A program made the position numbers and the translations under genes. From Jaltomata sinuosa (lineage: Eukaryota; Streptophyta; Magnoliopsida; Solanales; Solanaceae): 64,000 bases of DNA. This document shows positions 22,161-35,196 of this stretch, in pieces. Where the stretch lies: NCBI GenBank assembly GCA_003996215.1, contig QJPP01000690.1:186001-250000 (forward strand), written 5' to 3'. A model generated the notes under the pieces. The model saw nothing but the letters and a program-made list of their open reading frames with translations. It ran no database searches and had not been told where the DNA came from. Positions within the stretch are counted from its first letter, which is position 1. The number at the start of each line of letters is the position of its first letter.

Positions 22161-23931
22161 GGGACTCAGTGGAGGATTTGTATAAACTATATGCATTAGA
22201 GTACCCCAATTAGGCAATCACATGTGTAAATCCATCGATGGTAGCAAGCCTAGGGATAAGTGTTTCAATAGACTTATAGGAATATATGTATAGGTATGTC
22301 TCATTATGGTTTATGTTGGGTTAAGAAACGGTATTAGTACAAGATCAAAGGTTAGGACTAAAGAATATCGAGGGGTTAGAAATAAGTTAAGATTTATCAG
22401 AGTGCTTAGAGTATAAGGAGACATAGTATTAGTTAATTGCTTATGAGAAGGCAAGTGTTACATTTGAAGTATAGTAGAATGTTATCTAAATAACCTCGAC
22501 AAAGTATTTATATATATATATATATATGTAATATAACAGAGCTCCCATTTAGGGTATAACTCTTATGAGGGATAGAGAAAATTATAGAGATGATTATATA
22601 ACTATAGTAGTTAGTGGTGCCATATTATGAGAATTAGTGTTGATATCGATGTGAGTTCTAGATACCCATAGGATTAAGTTATCATAAATCCATATATATA
22701 TATATAGATATCATAGATTACTTTCTTGTAGAATTATACGTGTTATATGTCTTATAGCTTAATTGTTAAGATCTTACTCATTTTCATAAGCTTATTAGTT
22801 TTCATGTTATGTGCCCTTTATAGACTATTTATTTATGGGCCTTTTGAATTATATATCCTTTATTTATAGGTTACATATTACATGAATCATTATTTATATG
22901 ATATTTATATTCAATATTATTCTCTCATAAGTTACATGCTTCATAAATCAATTGTTTATATGTTATAATTTTTTATAAAGAATATGCTTACATGTTATAT
23001 GTTTCATAAAGTATTCATCCATATGTTATAATTTTTATGAACTATTTGATTATGTGTTATTTACATTTTAGATCACTTGTAGGTTGTATGCGATATGAAT
23101 CCTTATTTATATGTTATGTATTTTATAAAGGAGACACTTATATGCTATATGTCGATTCACCTGATTCGATATTTTATAAAATACTTGTCTATATGTTATT
23201 TATTTCGTAAAATATTTGATCATATATGACGTGCATAAGCATTAGGGATTTCCCCCCACCTATACTAGGTTAATTATTTGCATGTTATAGATATCATAAA
23301 TCAGTTATTTTTTTACATTACGAGCTATATAATTGATTTGTTTAAGTGTTATATATTTCACAAGTTCCTATAATTAGAATGAAAAAAAATTGTTTATAGG
23401 TTATAGACATACCTATTTAAAGGTTATAGTTCATATGTTCACATATCCTAGCCAAGTTATCTTTATATTGTATATTATCCTAAATAGAGGTTTAAGTATT
23501 AAATACCTTCATAACTTACTTGTTTATACGGTTGCAAGTTGTGTCACATCATGGTTCACTTGTATACATGTTATATGCATCACAAACTATTGTCTATAGA
23601 TTATAGGCTTTGTATATTATGTTCTTATAGGTGACCCTACTTATGATGTAGTTTTTTAAGTATTATAATTAATGTATCCATGTGTTGTGAGTAGCTCATT
23701 GCATGTTATATACTTTTAAAGTTCTAGAGTACATGTATTGGGTTCTTTTATAGTTCATATACCTATAGAGATCTCAATTAATTTACTTATATTCTATACA
23801 TTTCTTCGGTTTAAAATCACATCTATTACGTATTTTTCATGGCTCACTAGCTTCTTTGACTAGATGATTGATATCGTGTATAATTCATCTACTTATATGC
23901 CTTTTGTTATATGGTCTATCTATTATCACGA
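22161..23931. repeat. AT-rich DNA with a decayed tandem repeat of about 30 bp
   Basis: No gene. From about 22750 to 23900 a degenerate unit close to ATATGTTATATATTTCATAA plus about ten AT-rich bases recurs many times (for example near 22957, 22991, 23021, 23109, 23190, 23287, 23349, 23566). Short (TA)n runs lie at 22508-22527 and 22693-22706. 22161-22500 has no recognised feature. Confidence 0.6.
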
Positions 23932-26652
23932 CCTGATTTCTCGATCATGATGGCACCTACAACACCCCCCCCTCCCTCCAGTAGGGGAACCAATTCTCGT
24001 AGCCCGAAATGGTTAGTAATGGCTACCTTCTAACAGTTTAAGCGGAAGATTCAATAATAAAGAGGAAGCAAAGGGCATAAGGAGAAGAAGATAGATAACA
24101 AGAGTAAAACATAAGAAAAACAGAAACTAAGCCAACCCAAAACCTGGTATCAAGTGTATAAGAGTCGAACTACAACAGGAGTACAAAAGGTCCAAAAGAA
24201 ATATATACATAAGTTGTCTTTGAATAGTAACAAAGTACATAATATACAAAAGATAAACCAATTCAAGCTCTGAACGCTAAGAGCTCACCCTGAGCCTGGA
24301 TGATCCAAATACAGCTGCCCGCACGAGTCTCCGACACTCTAACAACGATGTCCCACACCAGGATCTGCACCAGAAGATGCAGGGGGTAGGGTGAGAACCA
24401 AATGTGAAGCATAAGGTACCCAGTAGGTATCATAGGCCGACTGGGCACATATAAAGTAAAAAGAACAGTAGCAGGCAGAGTAGAAATAACATTCACAGAA
24501 ATCAACGGTAAAGTACACAGAAACTAGCCCAGAGGGAAGACAACAGAAAGCAACAAGCAAGGCTAGCAAATAGAATATATACATGGCAAACACAAGTGAA
24601 AATGAGAAGGACACACCTGGGATCCTCGTAAAAATAGTATATATAGATAGGTTCTAGCAAGGGACGGTAACCGGTAACCTCAAGTATATAGAATGTAAGA
24701 GAAGGATAAAGTAGACATGCTCGATAAACAGAATGAATAAACACCCAAACCATGCCAATTCTAAAATCCATAAGTAACAGTCTAACAAGTCCAATTCCAC
24801 ACTTATAACCGTAGTAGAGAACAAATCTGTAATCAAGTAAAGAGAGTCTACCTACAGTCCTTCGGCCGCCCATACAACCGAGGAATGTATTCAAGTGAAA
24901 ACAAACCCTTCGTCCGCCCATACAGCTGAAGCATACAATCAACAAACAACAAAAATGGGTGGTACCTAAAACGATGTATGTTATGATGCATGATGACCTC
25001 AGGGTGAAATAGAACCTCTGTATGTACCTTCACTGATGCCGATCGGGCCCAGCAGGCAGGTTCCATGGAAGGACTCAACCCATATACCTCTACTCCACTG
25101 TATACCCTTCCCCAGGCACATGCAGCCCGAAGCCCCTGTCCTGGAGTGGCAAGGTCCATGGAGGTCCCAAACCCCATACTAAAACTCAGAATCAAAATGT
25201 GTCCTCAAGAATCGAGCCCGGGTTCAAGCCAGTGGCTAAATCTCAAGTATGCATGTCTAGACCCTGTCTAGGACTAAAATAGTGAAAAGATGCCTCAAAA
25301 CCCTTCCAGGGGAGCCTGGGCATAACCGGGTCTAAAACAGTAGTAAAATCTTTCAGATGCTCGACCCAGCCGAGCCTAAAGCCATTTCAAATAAGTAAGA
25401 AAACTCAGCTAGCACTCCGACCGGGTCGAGTCTAGCAATAGTAGTTAAAATCATGATGGAAACCATATTTTTGACCTTCTTGTACCCCAAGAAGATCCAT
25501 GTACCAAGTCAACTCATTTCCAAATCCAATTTCATCAAAAACGGGAACCTGGGGCCATGCAAGTTTAAGAAAACAGTCCCAGTTGGCCCGAAGCCCAAAA
25601 ATCGTAGTAAATATGTGGGAAAAATCTCTTTATATGCATGAAAATGATATGATCAACACACAATAGCCTCCCAACAGCTCACAACAACCTATTGGCCCTG
25701 CGTAGGCTCTCAAAGCTAATCAGCAAGCATAACCAGTCTAGAAGGATAATTCTATGTCCACGACTCACGGACATTCCCAATGATCCTACCGTCTATATTC
25801 AAGAGTCAACAAGGCTTCACAGGACCACAAAGGTAATAATATTAAGTTATAAGAGTACTACACACAATGGAGGAAAGAAATAGGATGAATTAAGGAAAAG
25901 CGGTCAAGGTTTGTGGTACCAACCTAATAACCCAACCCAAGGATGCCAACTAGTACAATTTTACCCAATATATGTGAAGTCTAGGGAGTTAAGTCGTAAC
26001 CTACCTATCGTCCGATGATAAGCTGTGGGAACGACAATATCTGAGGTCGAGCTCCTCCGAGAAGCTCCAAATGAGAATTAAACTATCAAATTCATGAATA
26101 AAATGTTAAGACGAGTCTAACAATACTTGTATTGCTACAATTGTAGCCGGGTCGATATGCCGTTCAAAAGCAGTCCTACGGGACCCATAATCCAAAACCA
26201 AAAATGAAAAGAGCCACAATGACCCCAATGGTGCTAAGAAGGTATGCTCCAAATTTAAGCACAATTGGCCAAGAGGAAGGGCGCCAAATCTTCCCGCAAA
26301 GATTGGGGTTTAATGAGTGGAAATTTACAAAAAAGAACGAAAATTGGGCAAGGGTTACTTACCACAAAGGCAAAAACCTGAGTCAAGAAGGATAATTTAC
26401 CACTACCACGAGCATGGACCAAATGGACGGCCAGAATTCACAAGCAAGAACTCAAGCTTAGAGAAGTGCATCAATGGAGGTTTTAAGAAATTTCAAGAGA
26501 AGAGGGAGCTTACCAAACGACAAAGAAGTATGGAAAATCCACCCACAATCGACTTGCCAAGGTTTGGAATCAATATAGAGCAAATTGTTGGAGATAATTT
26601 AGAGTTTAGAGTGAGAAAAAGTGAGAGAGAATGCTAGAAAAAGAACTCCCAG

Positions 26653-26661
26653 CTTTATATA
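26653..26661 (-). promoter_or_regulatory. LTR E TATA box
   Basis: TATATAAAG on the minus strand, about 16 bp downstream (minus sense) of the palindromic cluster. The same box is at 57398-57406 in the other LTR. Confidence 0.7.
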
Positions 26662-26676
26662 GCTGCTGGAAAAATG

Positions 26677-26815
26677 GCCAGCGCCAACAACGCTGAAGGG
26701 GGTGGCAGGCACCTCAGTGCTATCGCGCTGGGAGGGGCGCGATCATGCTGAAGGCTAGTAGGCGCAAAGGCGCGATTGTGCTGGCCTTGGCACTATTGCG
26801 CTGAAGGATGACCTG
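26677..26815. repeat. Palindromic word cluster of LTR E (left copy)
   Basis: The words are GTGCTATCGCGCTGG, GGCGCGATCATGCTG, GGCGCGATTGTGCTGG and GGCACTATTGCGCTG, all variants of GGCGCGATCGCGCTG. The right copy is at 57421-57575. Confidence 0.85.
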
Positions 26816-27464
26816 CAACTATTTTTCTGCAATTTCTCTAACACACAATCGAAAACTGATATTCAAAACCAATAATGCTAACAGAGTGTAAACGACATTT
26901 CGGACTCAACAGAATCTATGAAACTTCTATACGAGGTCATTTTAGAGAAATGTTAACCCAAGTAAACACTAACGAAAAGGAACTCAAAGGCTCGAAATAA
27001 TTCCGGTTCACCCGAAACCCGAACCAACCACCTTTCTAGACCAAACTCACATTCCAGAGCTGATGGAATTGTCGTATTTTGAATCTGACACTCTATTCAT
27101 TGAAAGTCACCCAAAGTTCCACTTTCAACTCCAACTGGCCTGAAAACTGAGAAAACAACACAAAACCAACATGAGAAGTTCTCGGGCCTCAACTAAAGGT
27201 CCAACTAGACAAAAATCATCGCTCCGGAGCTAACATAACTATCAGAATTCAATTCCAAGCATGTTAGGTAAGAATGTTGACTAAAGTCAACGATATTCTA
27301 AGTCTGAAGCTCTAAAACAGGAAAAACGGAAAAACCATCAAATGAATGACCAGGGCACCAAACTACCGATCCCAGCAAGTCGTAAATGACTTGGGGCCAC
27401 TACAGGAAAGCTCTAACAGTATAATGAATGCGTAAATGCGAAGATGACCAGAAGGGTCGTCACA

Positions 27465-28723
27465 ACATCCACTACTAAAGAGACTTTCATCTTCGAAAGT
27501 CAAGAAGATGGTAGTACCTGAAGGCTCGAAAAACTGCGGATACTAAGCACGCAACTCACTCTCCGTTTCCTAAGTAGCCTCCTCGACCGGACAATGCCTC
27601 CACTGAACTTTGACAACTGGGATCTCCCTGGATCTCAATCTCGTGATATCTCTGGCTAGAATGGCTATCGGCTCCTCAACAAATGATAAGCTCTCATCCA
27701 ACTGAACTGAATCCCACTGCAACATATGCGACTCATTGGGAACATACCGGCGCAACATCGAGACATGGAAGACTTGGTGAACAGCTGAAAATATCGGAGG
27801 CAAGGCTAATATATAGTCAATACTACCAACCCACTGTAGGATCTCAAACAACCCAATAAACCTGGGGCTAAGCTTGCCCCGCCGACCAAACCTCATCACG
27901 CCCTTCACGGGTGACACACGAAGGAAAACCAGATCACCAACACTGAACTCTAAGGCTCATAGTCTATGATTGGCGTAGCTCTTCTGCCTACTCTGGGCCA
28001 CTATTAAGTCTATCCTGAATCAAATGGACCTAGTCCAAGGAATCTTTGAGTAGATCTGAACTCCGCGGCCTGGACTCTAACCCATCAAACCAACCAATGA
28101 GCGATTTGCAATGCCTACCATTCAAAGCCTCAAAAGGTGCTATTCCAATGCTCGAATAGAAGCTATTATTATACGCAAACTCGGCTAATGGCACAAATTG
28201 ATCGCATGAACTTCTAAATTCAAGTACATAGGCCTGAAGCATGTCCTCCAGGACCTGAATAGTCCTCTCGAACTGGCCATCTATCTGAGGATGGAAAGCA
28301 ATACTGAGTTGAACCTCTGTACCCAAATCCCTCTATATGGCTCTCTAGAACTGAGATGTGAACTGAGTGCCACGGTCTAAAATGATAAAAGTGGGGACCC
28401 CGTGCAACCGTATAATCTTATGAATGTAGATCTGTGCTAACCTCTCTGCCCCGTAGGAAGTCTGAACTGGCAAGAAGTGTGCTGACTTAGTCAGCCTATC
28501 AGCAATCACCCAAATAGAATTAAACCCCTAAGTAGTATGAGGCAGACTAACAACAAAGTCCATGGTAATACCTTGCCACTTCTACTCAGGAATGGGAAGT
28601 CGCTGCATCAAGCCACTCGGTCTCATGTGCTCGAACTTCACCTGCTGACAGTTCAAGCACCGAGATACAAACTCTGCCACATCCCGCTTCATAGCACCCC
28701 ACCAGTAAAGCTATCTCAGATCA
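27465..28723 (-). pseudogene. Element E integrase C-terminus and chromodomain
   Basis: Minus-strand pol end. 28030-28326 carries the integrase core after the second catalytic Asp (HPQIDGQFERTIQVLEDML, which contains the catalytic Glu region). 27570-27917 carries the SPVKGVMRFGRRGKLSPRFIG and VFHVSMLRRYVP blocks and the start of the chromodomain (VVKVQWRHCPVEEAT). The next codon, normally Trp, is TAG. The second catalytic Asp context LDRGT is readable at 28366-28380. It is separated from the rest of integrase by the insertion of element F at 28724-28728. Confidence 0.85.
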
Positions 28724-28728
28724 CTATA
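28724..28728. repeat. Target-site duplication of element F (left)
   Basis: CTATA, repeated at 35192-35196. Removing F restores a sequence collinear with element A near 7830. Confidence 0.9.
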
Positions 28729-30325
28729 TGTAATGACCCTTCCAGTTATTTCCACGTATACGTCTTCCTTGAACCGTTAGAGCTTGTTGTAGCAGACTCA
28801 AGTCACTTAAGGCTCGCCGGGTCCATTTGTTTGATCGTAAGGTTCTCTGATAAATTTTCTGAACTTTGGGTCAAATTTCTCGGAGCTCTTCTCTCAATAT
28901 ATAAAGAGTTAGAAGTCTCACGAAATACCAAATCGAAGGTCTACGAGTCTAGTTTCCAACGCACAAAACCTCATGTCCAACTGATCTCGGAGTAAAACGT
29001 TATGACTGTTTTACCGCGGACTATCTGGCAGAAAACGGGTTGCGAACCGGGTCGCGAACCGGGTCGGGTTAAACTCGATTTAAGCCTCAACTTCACATTT
29101 TAAGACGCCATTTCAGTTCCGAAACAGTGATAAAACATAAGGGAGGATCCCGAGAGAATTTTTGAGTATCGAAATCGTGCGTTGGTGAATTATGAGCCTA
29201 AGCTTAAGAACTTTATTAGCATCGTGTGTGTATTTGAAAATATTTTATTTAAAAGTTGAATTTGGTAAAAATTATATTATTATTGCCTTTTTAAATATTT
29301 TAAAGGTTTATGAAAAATATTTTATCACGATATAATTGTATATGTATTTATTTTATAAGGTTTTTATACATTGTAATATTTTAACGGAGATAGTAAATTT
29401 AGTTATGTTGAAAATATTATTATAATATAGTAGGTTTTGTTTGAAATAATTTTCTATAAATTATGGTATATTTAAAATATTATATTTATTTTACCACGAA
29501 TTTATGCAATACCCGAATATATAAATAACGGGATAAGAATTCCTTTTTGTCCTTGCCACCTCCACTCCACGTGGAGGTGGAGGGAGTGGCCAACAATCCA
29601 CTATCTACGTGGGTCATTCCTAGTGTGACATATCAACCTAACTTACAATGATTTATAGTATGTAAGTATCAGGATGCTAATTCTGGTTTATGGGTTGTAA
29701 AAGTTCTTTGATTCCACTATGAACGAGAAATATACCTCCATGTCTTTCTAATTACATTTTATGGCTTCACAAACACATTAAGCTACATAGCTGCTACAGC
29801 ACGCATGTTGATATATATTGTGTAAAAGAGAATATATGGGTTATCCAAGTGGTGTGGTACGAGAACATCGAAAAGAAAATAGATTTTCTACGTCAAGTTA
29901 TCCAAGCCCGAGTTTGATTTCGTGTTGGAGGTTTTTCGAAGAGGTTCAAGCTTGTCATCGGACGACAGGTAGGTTACGGTTTATTTTCCCTAGACTTTGC
30001 ATATATAGAATAAAATTGTATTAATGGGCATCCTTGGGTTGGTTTATTAGGTTGGTACCACAGACCTTGACCGCTTTATTCATGTCCGCCTACTTTTGTT
30101 CCTCCGTTGCTTGTAGTATTTGCCGATATATTTTATTTACCCTTGTGGTCCTGTGAGGCCTTGTTGACTCTGGAACATAGAAGGTGGATTTTGGAATGTC
30201 CGCGAGTCCGGGCATAAAATTATCTCTAGGCTGGTTATGCTTGCTGAGTAGCTGTGGCCTGTGCAGGGTCGATAGGTTGATTGTGAGCTGCTGGGCACTA
30301 TTGTGTTTGATCATACCATTTCTCA
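28729..30325 (+). repeat. Element F 5' LTR, truncated
   Basis: It matches 31909-33531 of the 3' LTR. Relative to that copy it lacks about 21 bp (a step between two GCCGGG repeats near 28825) and everything beyond 'gatcataccatt'. Confidence 0.9.
29023..29083. repeat. Palindromic words in LTR F
   Basis: GGTTGCGAACC and GGTCGCGAACC in tandem, near-copies of the palindrome GGTTCGCGAACC, preceded by CCGCGGACT. The second copy is at 32212-32272. Unlike in the other families, the cluster lies about 110 bp downstream of the likely TATA box (TATATAAAG, 32096-32104). Confidence 0.65.
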
Positions 30326-30328
30326 GTT

Positions 30329-31847
30329 TGGCCTTGGACATCCAGTCCTTGGCTAACCGTTTGGTTAGGCTTGACTTGTCGGATCCTAGCAGAGTTCTTG
30401 CCAGTATTGAGGTTCGTTCTACTTTGATTGATCAGATTCAGAGCCGTCAGTTTGAGGATCAGCAGTTGTGTGACCTTCGTGATCGGGTGGTCCAGGGTGA
30501 GACCAGCCAGGCTACTCTAGATTCAGATGGGGTTATGAGATTTGATAGCCGTCTTTGTGTTCCGAGGATTAGTGATTTGATTCAGTTGATACTTCATGAG
30601 GCACATTGTACTACATACTCCATTCACCCTGGCACAGCAAAGATGTATAGAGACTTTAGGCAGCTTTACTGGTGGAGTGGTATGAAGCGGGATATAGCAG
30701 AGTTTGTATCTCGGTGCTTGAACTGTCAGCAGGTTAGGTTCGAGCACATGAGACCTGGTGGTTTGATGCAGCGACTTCCCATTCCTGAGTGGAAGTGGGA
30801 AGGGATTACTATGGACTTCGTTGTTGGTTTGCCTCGTACTTCTCATGGATTTGATTACATATGGGTGATTATTGATAGGCTGACTAAGTCAGCACATTTC
30901 TTGCCGGTTCATACTTCTTATGGTGCAGAGAGGCTAGCTCAGATCTACCTTCGTGAGATTGTTCGGTTGCATGGTGTCCCAGCTTCTATTATTTCAGCCC
31001 GCGACACTCAGTTCACATCTCAGTTCTGGAGGGCTATTCAGCAAGATTTGGGTACAGAGGTTCATCTTAGTACCGCTTTCCACCTTCAGACAGATGGCCA
31101 GTCCGAGAGGACCATTCATATTTTGGAGGACATGCTTCGGGCCTGTGTTCTTGACTTTGGAGGTTCTTGGATCAGTTTGTTCCCTTGGCAGAGTTTGCTT
31201 ATAATAACAGCTTCCATTCGAGTATCGGCATGGCACCTTTTGAGGCTTTGTATGGCAGGCATTGCAGATCACCGGTAGGTTGGTTTGATGGTTTTAGTGC
31301 TGGGCCACAGAGCACAGATTTTCTTCGAGATTCCTTAGACCGAGTCCGAGTGATTCAGGACAGACTTCGGGCAGCTCAGAGCAGGCAGAAGAGTTATGCT
31401 GATCGTAGGCTTTGTGCCTTGGAGTTTAGTGTCGGTGACTTGGTGTTTCTCCGTGTATCGCCCATGAAGGGCGTGATGAGATTTGGTAGACGGGGCAAGC
31501 TTAGCCCCAGGTACATTGGGCCGTTTGAGATTCTTCAGAGGGTTGGTAGCGTTGCCTATCAGTTAGCCTTGCCTCCGATGTTTTCAGCTATACATCCTGT
31601 ATTTCATGTTTCAATGTTGCGTCGGTATTTCCCAGATGAGTCTCATGTGTTGCAGTGGGATTCGGTTCAGTTGGATGAGGGTTTAGCCTTTGTTGAGGAG
31701 CCGGCAGCTATTCTGGCCAGAGATGTTAGGAGATTGAGGTCTCGAGAGATCCTGGTTGTTAAGGTTCAGTAGAGGCACCGTCCAGTCGAGGAGGCTACCT
31801 GGGAGACTGAGAGAGATATGCGGGATTAGTATCCGCAGCTATTTTAG
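30329..31847 (+). pseudogene. Element F integrase with chromodomain
   Basis: The frame opens in LTR sequence at 30184, enters pol at 30329 and carries the HHCC zinc-binding region (HEAHCTT, LNCQQ), the core with MDFVVGLPRTSHGFDYIW (first Asp) and the SARDTQFTS segment. The second catalytic Asp, expected before Arg, reads Ala. A one-base frameshift near 31165 moves the rest into another frame (31167-31772): EFAYNNSFHSS, SPMKGVMRFGRRGKLSPRYIG, FHVSMLRRYFP, then the chromodomain with two TAG stops, ending at 31847. It would be inactive even if expressed. Confidence 0.88.
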
Positions 31848-31908
31848 CCTTCAGGTACCGCCTTGACCTTGACTTTCGAGGACGAAAGTCCTTTTTAGTA
31901 GTGGATGA

Positions 31909-34900
31909 TGTAATGACCCTCCCGGTTATTTCCACGTATACGTCTTCCTTGAACCGTTAGAGCTTGTTGTAGCAGACCCAAGTCACTTAAGGCTCGCCGG
32001 GACCGGTATTTCGGCGCCGGGTCCATTTGTTTGATCGTAAGGTTCTTTGATAAATTTTCTGAACTTTGGGTCAAATGTCTCAGAGCTTTTCTCTCAATAT
32101 ATAAAGAGTTAGAAGTCCTCCAAAATACCAAATCGAAGGTCTACGAGTCTTGTTTCCAACGCACAAAACCTCACGTCCAACTGATCTCGGAGTAAAACGT
32201 TATGACTATTTTACCGCGCACTGTCTGGCAGAAAATGGGTTGCGAACCGGGTCGCGAACCGGGTCGGGTTAAACTCGATTTAAGCCTCAACTTCACGTTT
32301 TAAGATGCCATTTTAGTTCCAAAACAGTGATAAAACATATGGGAGGATCCCGAGAGAATTCTTGAGTATCGAAATCGTGCGTTGGTGAATTACGAGCCTA
32401 AGCTTAAGAACTTTATTAGCATCGTGTGTGTATTTGAAAATATTTTATTTAAAAGTTGAATTTGGTAAAAATTATATTATTATTGCCTTTTCAAATATTT
32501 TAAAGGTTTATGAAAAATATTTTATCACGATATAATTGTATATGTATTTATTTTATAAGGTTTTTATACATTGTAATATTTTAACGGAGATAGTAAATTT
32601 AGTTATGTTGAAAATTATTATTATAATATAGTAGGTTTTGTTTGAAATAATTTTCTATAAATTATGGTATATTTAAAATATTATATTTATTTTACCACGA
32701 ATTTATGCAATACCCGAATATATAAATAACGGGATAAGAATTCCTTTTTGTCCTTGCCACCTCCACTCCACGTGGAGGTGGAGGGAGTGGCCAACAATCC
32801 ACTATCTACGTGGGTCATTCCTAGTGTGACATATCAACCTAACTTACAATGATTTATAGTATGTAAGTATCAGGATGCTAATTCTGGTTTATGGGTTGTA
32901 AAAGTTCTTTGATTCCACTACGAATGAGAAATATACCTCCATGTCTTACTAATTACATTCTATGGCTTCACAAACACATTAAGCTACATAGCTGCTACAG
33001 CACGCATGTTGATATATATTGTGTGAAAGAGAATTTGTGGGTTATCCAAGTGGTGTGGTACGAGAACATCGAAAAGAAAATAGATTTTCTACGTCAAGTT
33101 ATCCAAGCCCGAGTTTGATTTCGTGTTGGAGGTTTTTCGGAGAGGTTCAAGCTTGTCATCGGACGACAGGTAGGTTACGGTTTATTTTCCCTAGACTTCG
33201 CATATATAGAATAAAATTGTATTAATGGGCATCCTTGGGTTGGTTTATTAGGTTGGTACCACAGACCTTGACCGCTTTATTCATGTCCGCCTACTTTTGT
33301 TCCTCCGTTGCTTGTAGTATTTGCCGATATATTTTATTTACCCTTGTGGTCCTGTGAGGCCTTGTTGACTCTGGAACATAGAAGGTGGGATTTTGGGAAT
33401 GTCCGCGAGTCCCGGGCATAGAATTATCCTTCTAGGCTGGTTATGCTTGCTGAGTAGCTGTGGGCCTGTGCAGGGTCGATAGGTTGATTGTGAGCTGCTG
33501 GGCAGCTATTGTGTTTGATCATACCATTCTCATGCATATAAAGAGGTTTATACATGTTTTACTACGGTTTGGGCTTCGGGCCTACTGGCACCATTTTCTA
33601 AACCTTTCATGGCCCGGGGGGCCCGTTTTTTATGGAAATAATTTGGAAATGGTTTGATTTAACTTGTGAATATTTTTGGGTAAGAAAGTAAAATTATGTT
33701 TAAAATCACCAGTTTTACGATTAACACTAGACTCGGCAGGGACGAAGTGCTAGTTGAGTTTTCTTGCCACTTGAGATGATTTTTAGCCTCGGTCGGACCG
33801 AGCACCTGAGATGGCTTTTTACTGTTTAGACCCGGTTATGCCCGGGCACCCTTGGAGGGGTTTTTGAGACATTTTCCTACTACTTTAGTCCTGGACAGGG
33901 TGGGCATTGCATATTCGAGACTGGGTCTCCATCCTGATACTGGACTTGCTTCTGGACGACATGTTCTGATACTGAGTTTTAGTATGGGCTTGGACATCCA
34001 TGGACCTTGCTATCCGGGCCAGGGGCTACGGGCTGCGTGTGCCGGAAGAGGGGTATACGGGGGAGTAGAGGTATACGGGCAGAGTCCTTCCATGGAACCT
34101 ACCTGCTGGGCCGGATCGGCGCCGGAGGAGGTACATACAGAGATACCATGGCACTTGAGATCTTCATGCATCATATCATTCATGGTTCGAGGTTCCACCC
34201 TCGTTTGTTGTTTGCTGATTATACGCTCCGGTAGTATGGGATGCTGGAGGGTTTGTTTTCACTTGTTTGTGTTCCTCGGTTGTATGGGCGGCCAAGGGAC
34301 TATAGGTAGACTCTTTTCTATTTTACTTGTAGAATTATTCCCTGTTACGGTTAATTATGAAATTAGTTACTGCTAGACTGTTAGTTGCTGGGTGTGAGAT
34401 TGATATGATTAGTTGGGCTTGATTCATATCTCTGAGCATGCCTATTATTACTCTTTCTCTCTTCTTCTTACACTTGAGGTTACCGGTATACCGTCCATTT
34501 CGTAAACTTATTAAGTATACACTATTATTGCAAGGACCCCAGGTGAGTTATTTCTTACTTTCACCTGTGCCTATGGTGTGTATATTCTTCTTACTGGCCT
34601 CACATGTGGTTCTGTGGATTTCCCTCTGGGCTAGTTCCTGTGTACCTTTCGTTGATTTCTGTGACTGCTTGCTTCTATTCTATCTATTACTACGCTTTTA
34701 TCTTATATGTGCCCAGTCGGCCTATGATACCTACTGGGTACCTTATGCTTCGCATTTGGTGCTCACCCCTACCCCCTGCATCTTTGGGTGCAGATCCTAG
34801 CGTGGGCCATCGCCGTTAGATCGCTGTGATTCGTGCTTGGAGATCTGTTGGGGACTACTTCAGACTGAGGGTGAGCTCTTGGCGATCGGAGCTTAGCTTT

Positions 34901-35191
34901 AGTTTATCTTTTGCTTCATGTACTCTATTACCATTCAGAGACATCTATATATATAGTTTTGGTTTATTTGCACTCCATGTATGTAGTTTGGCTCTGTACT
35001 ATGATACCAGGTCTTGGGGTTTGGTTTAGTTTTCGCATATGTATATATTTATATCCTTGTTATCTATTTTATTCATCTTGTTCCCTTATTTGCTAGATAG
35101 TAGCCCATTACTAACTGTTCGGGGCTACGGGGATTGGTTCACCTACCGGGGGTTGTGGGTGCCATCATGACCGAGAAATTGGGTCATGACA
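31909..35191 (+). repeat. Element F 3' LTR, complete (3283 bp)
   Basis: It starts TGTAATGACCC after a short purine-bearing stretch and ends GGGTCATGACA. Its downstream half resembles LTR E read on the opposite strand (the 'gtatgggcggccaagggactataggtaga' region near 34285), confirming the same lineage. Likely TATA box at 32096-32104. 32758-32792 holds an offset palindrome, CCTCCACTCCACGTGGAGG. Confidence 0.9.
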
Positions 35192-35196
35192 CTATA

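Larger units (their letters stand above)
23932..27464 (-). mobile_element. Element E 3' LTR (Tekay-type, minus orientation)
   Basis: The LTR of about 3533 bp starts TATCACGACCTGATTTCTCG (first G of the expected TG...CA ends mutated) and ends at the minus-strand terminus TGTGACGACCC (27454-27464). It matches the right copy from 54679 in order and closely in sequence. TATA box on the minus strand TATATAAAG at 26653-26661, palindromic cluster at 26677-26815. Confidence 0.88.
28729..35191 (+). mobile_element. Element F: Tekay-type, internally deleted, nested in E
   Basis: It runs from TGTAATGACCC to GGGTCATGACA with a perfect 5-bp TSD (CTATA). It consists of the first 1.6 kb of the 5' LTR fused directly to pol at the RNaseH-integrase linker, then integrase and chromodomain, then a full 3' LTR. 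The rest of the 5' LTR, primer site, gag, protease, RT and RNase H are gone. The LTR parts that remain are close to identical outside the first 600 bp, so the insertion is comparatively young. Confidence 0.92.

Noticed and set aside
30184..31278. The 364-codon frame of F as an intact integrase gene
   Set aside because: Its first 48 codons are LTR sequence, a catalytic Asp is Ala, and a frameshift near 31165 removes the C-terminal part and chromodomain.
34438..35096. Hydrophobic frames in LTR F as membrane proteins
   Set aside because: T-rich LTR sequence yields Leu/Phe/Tyr-rich frames on this strand; the same happens at 24339-24945 and 55305-55688 in LTR E on the other strand.
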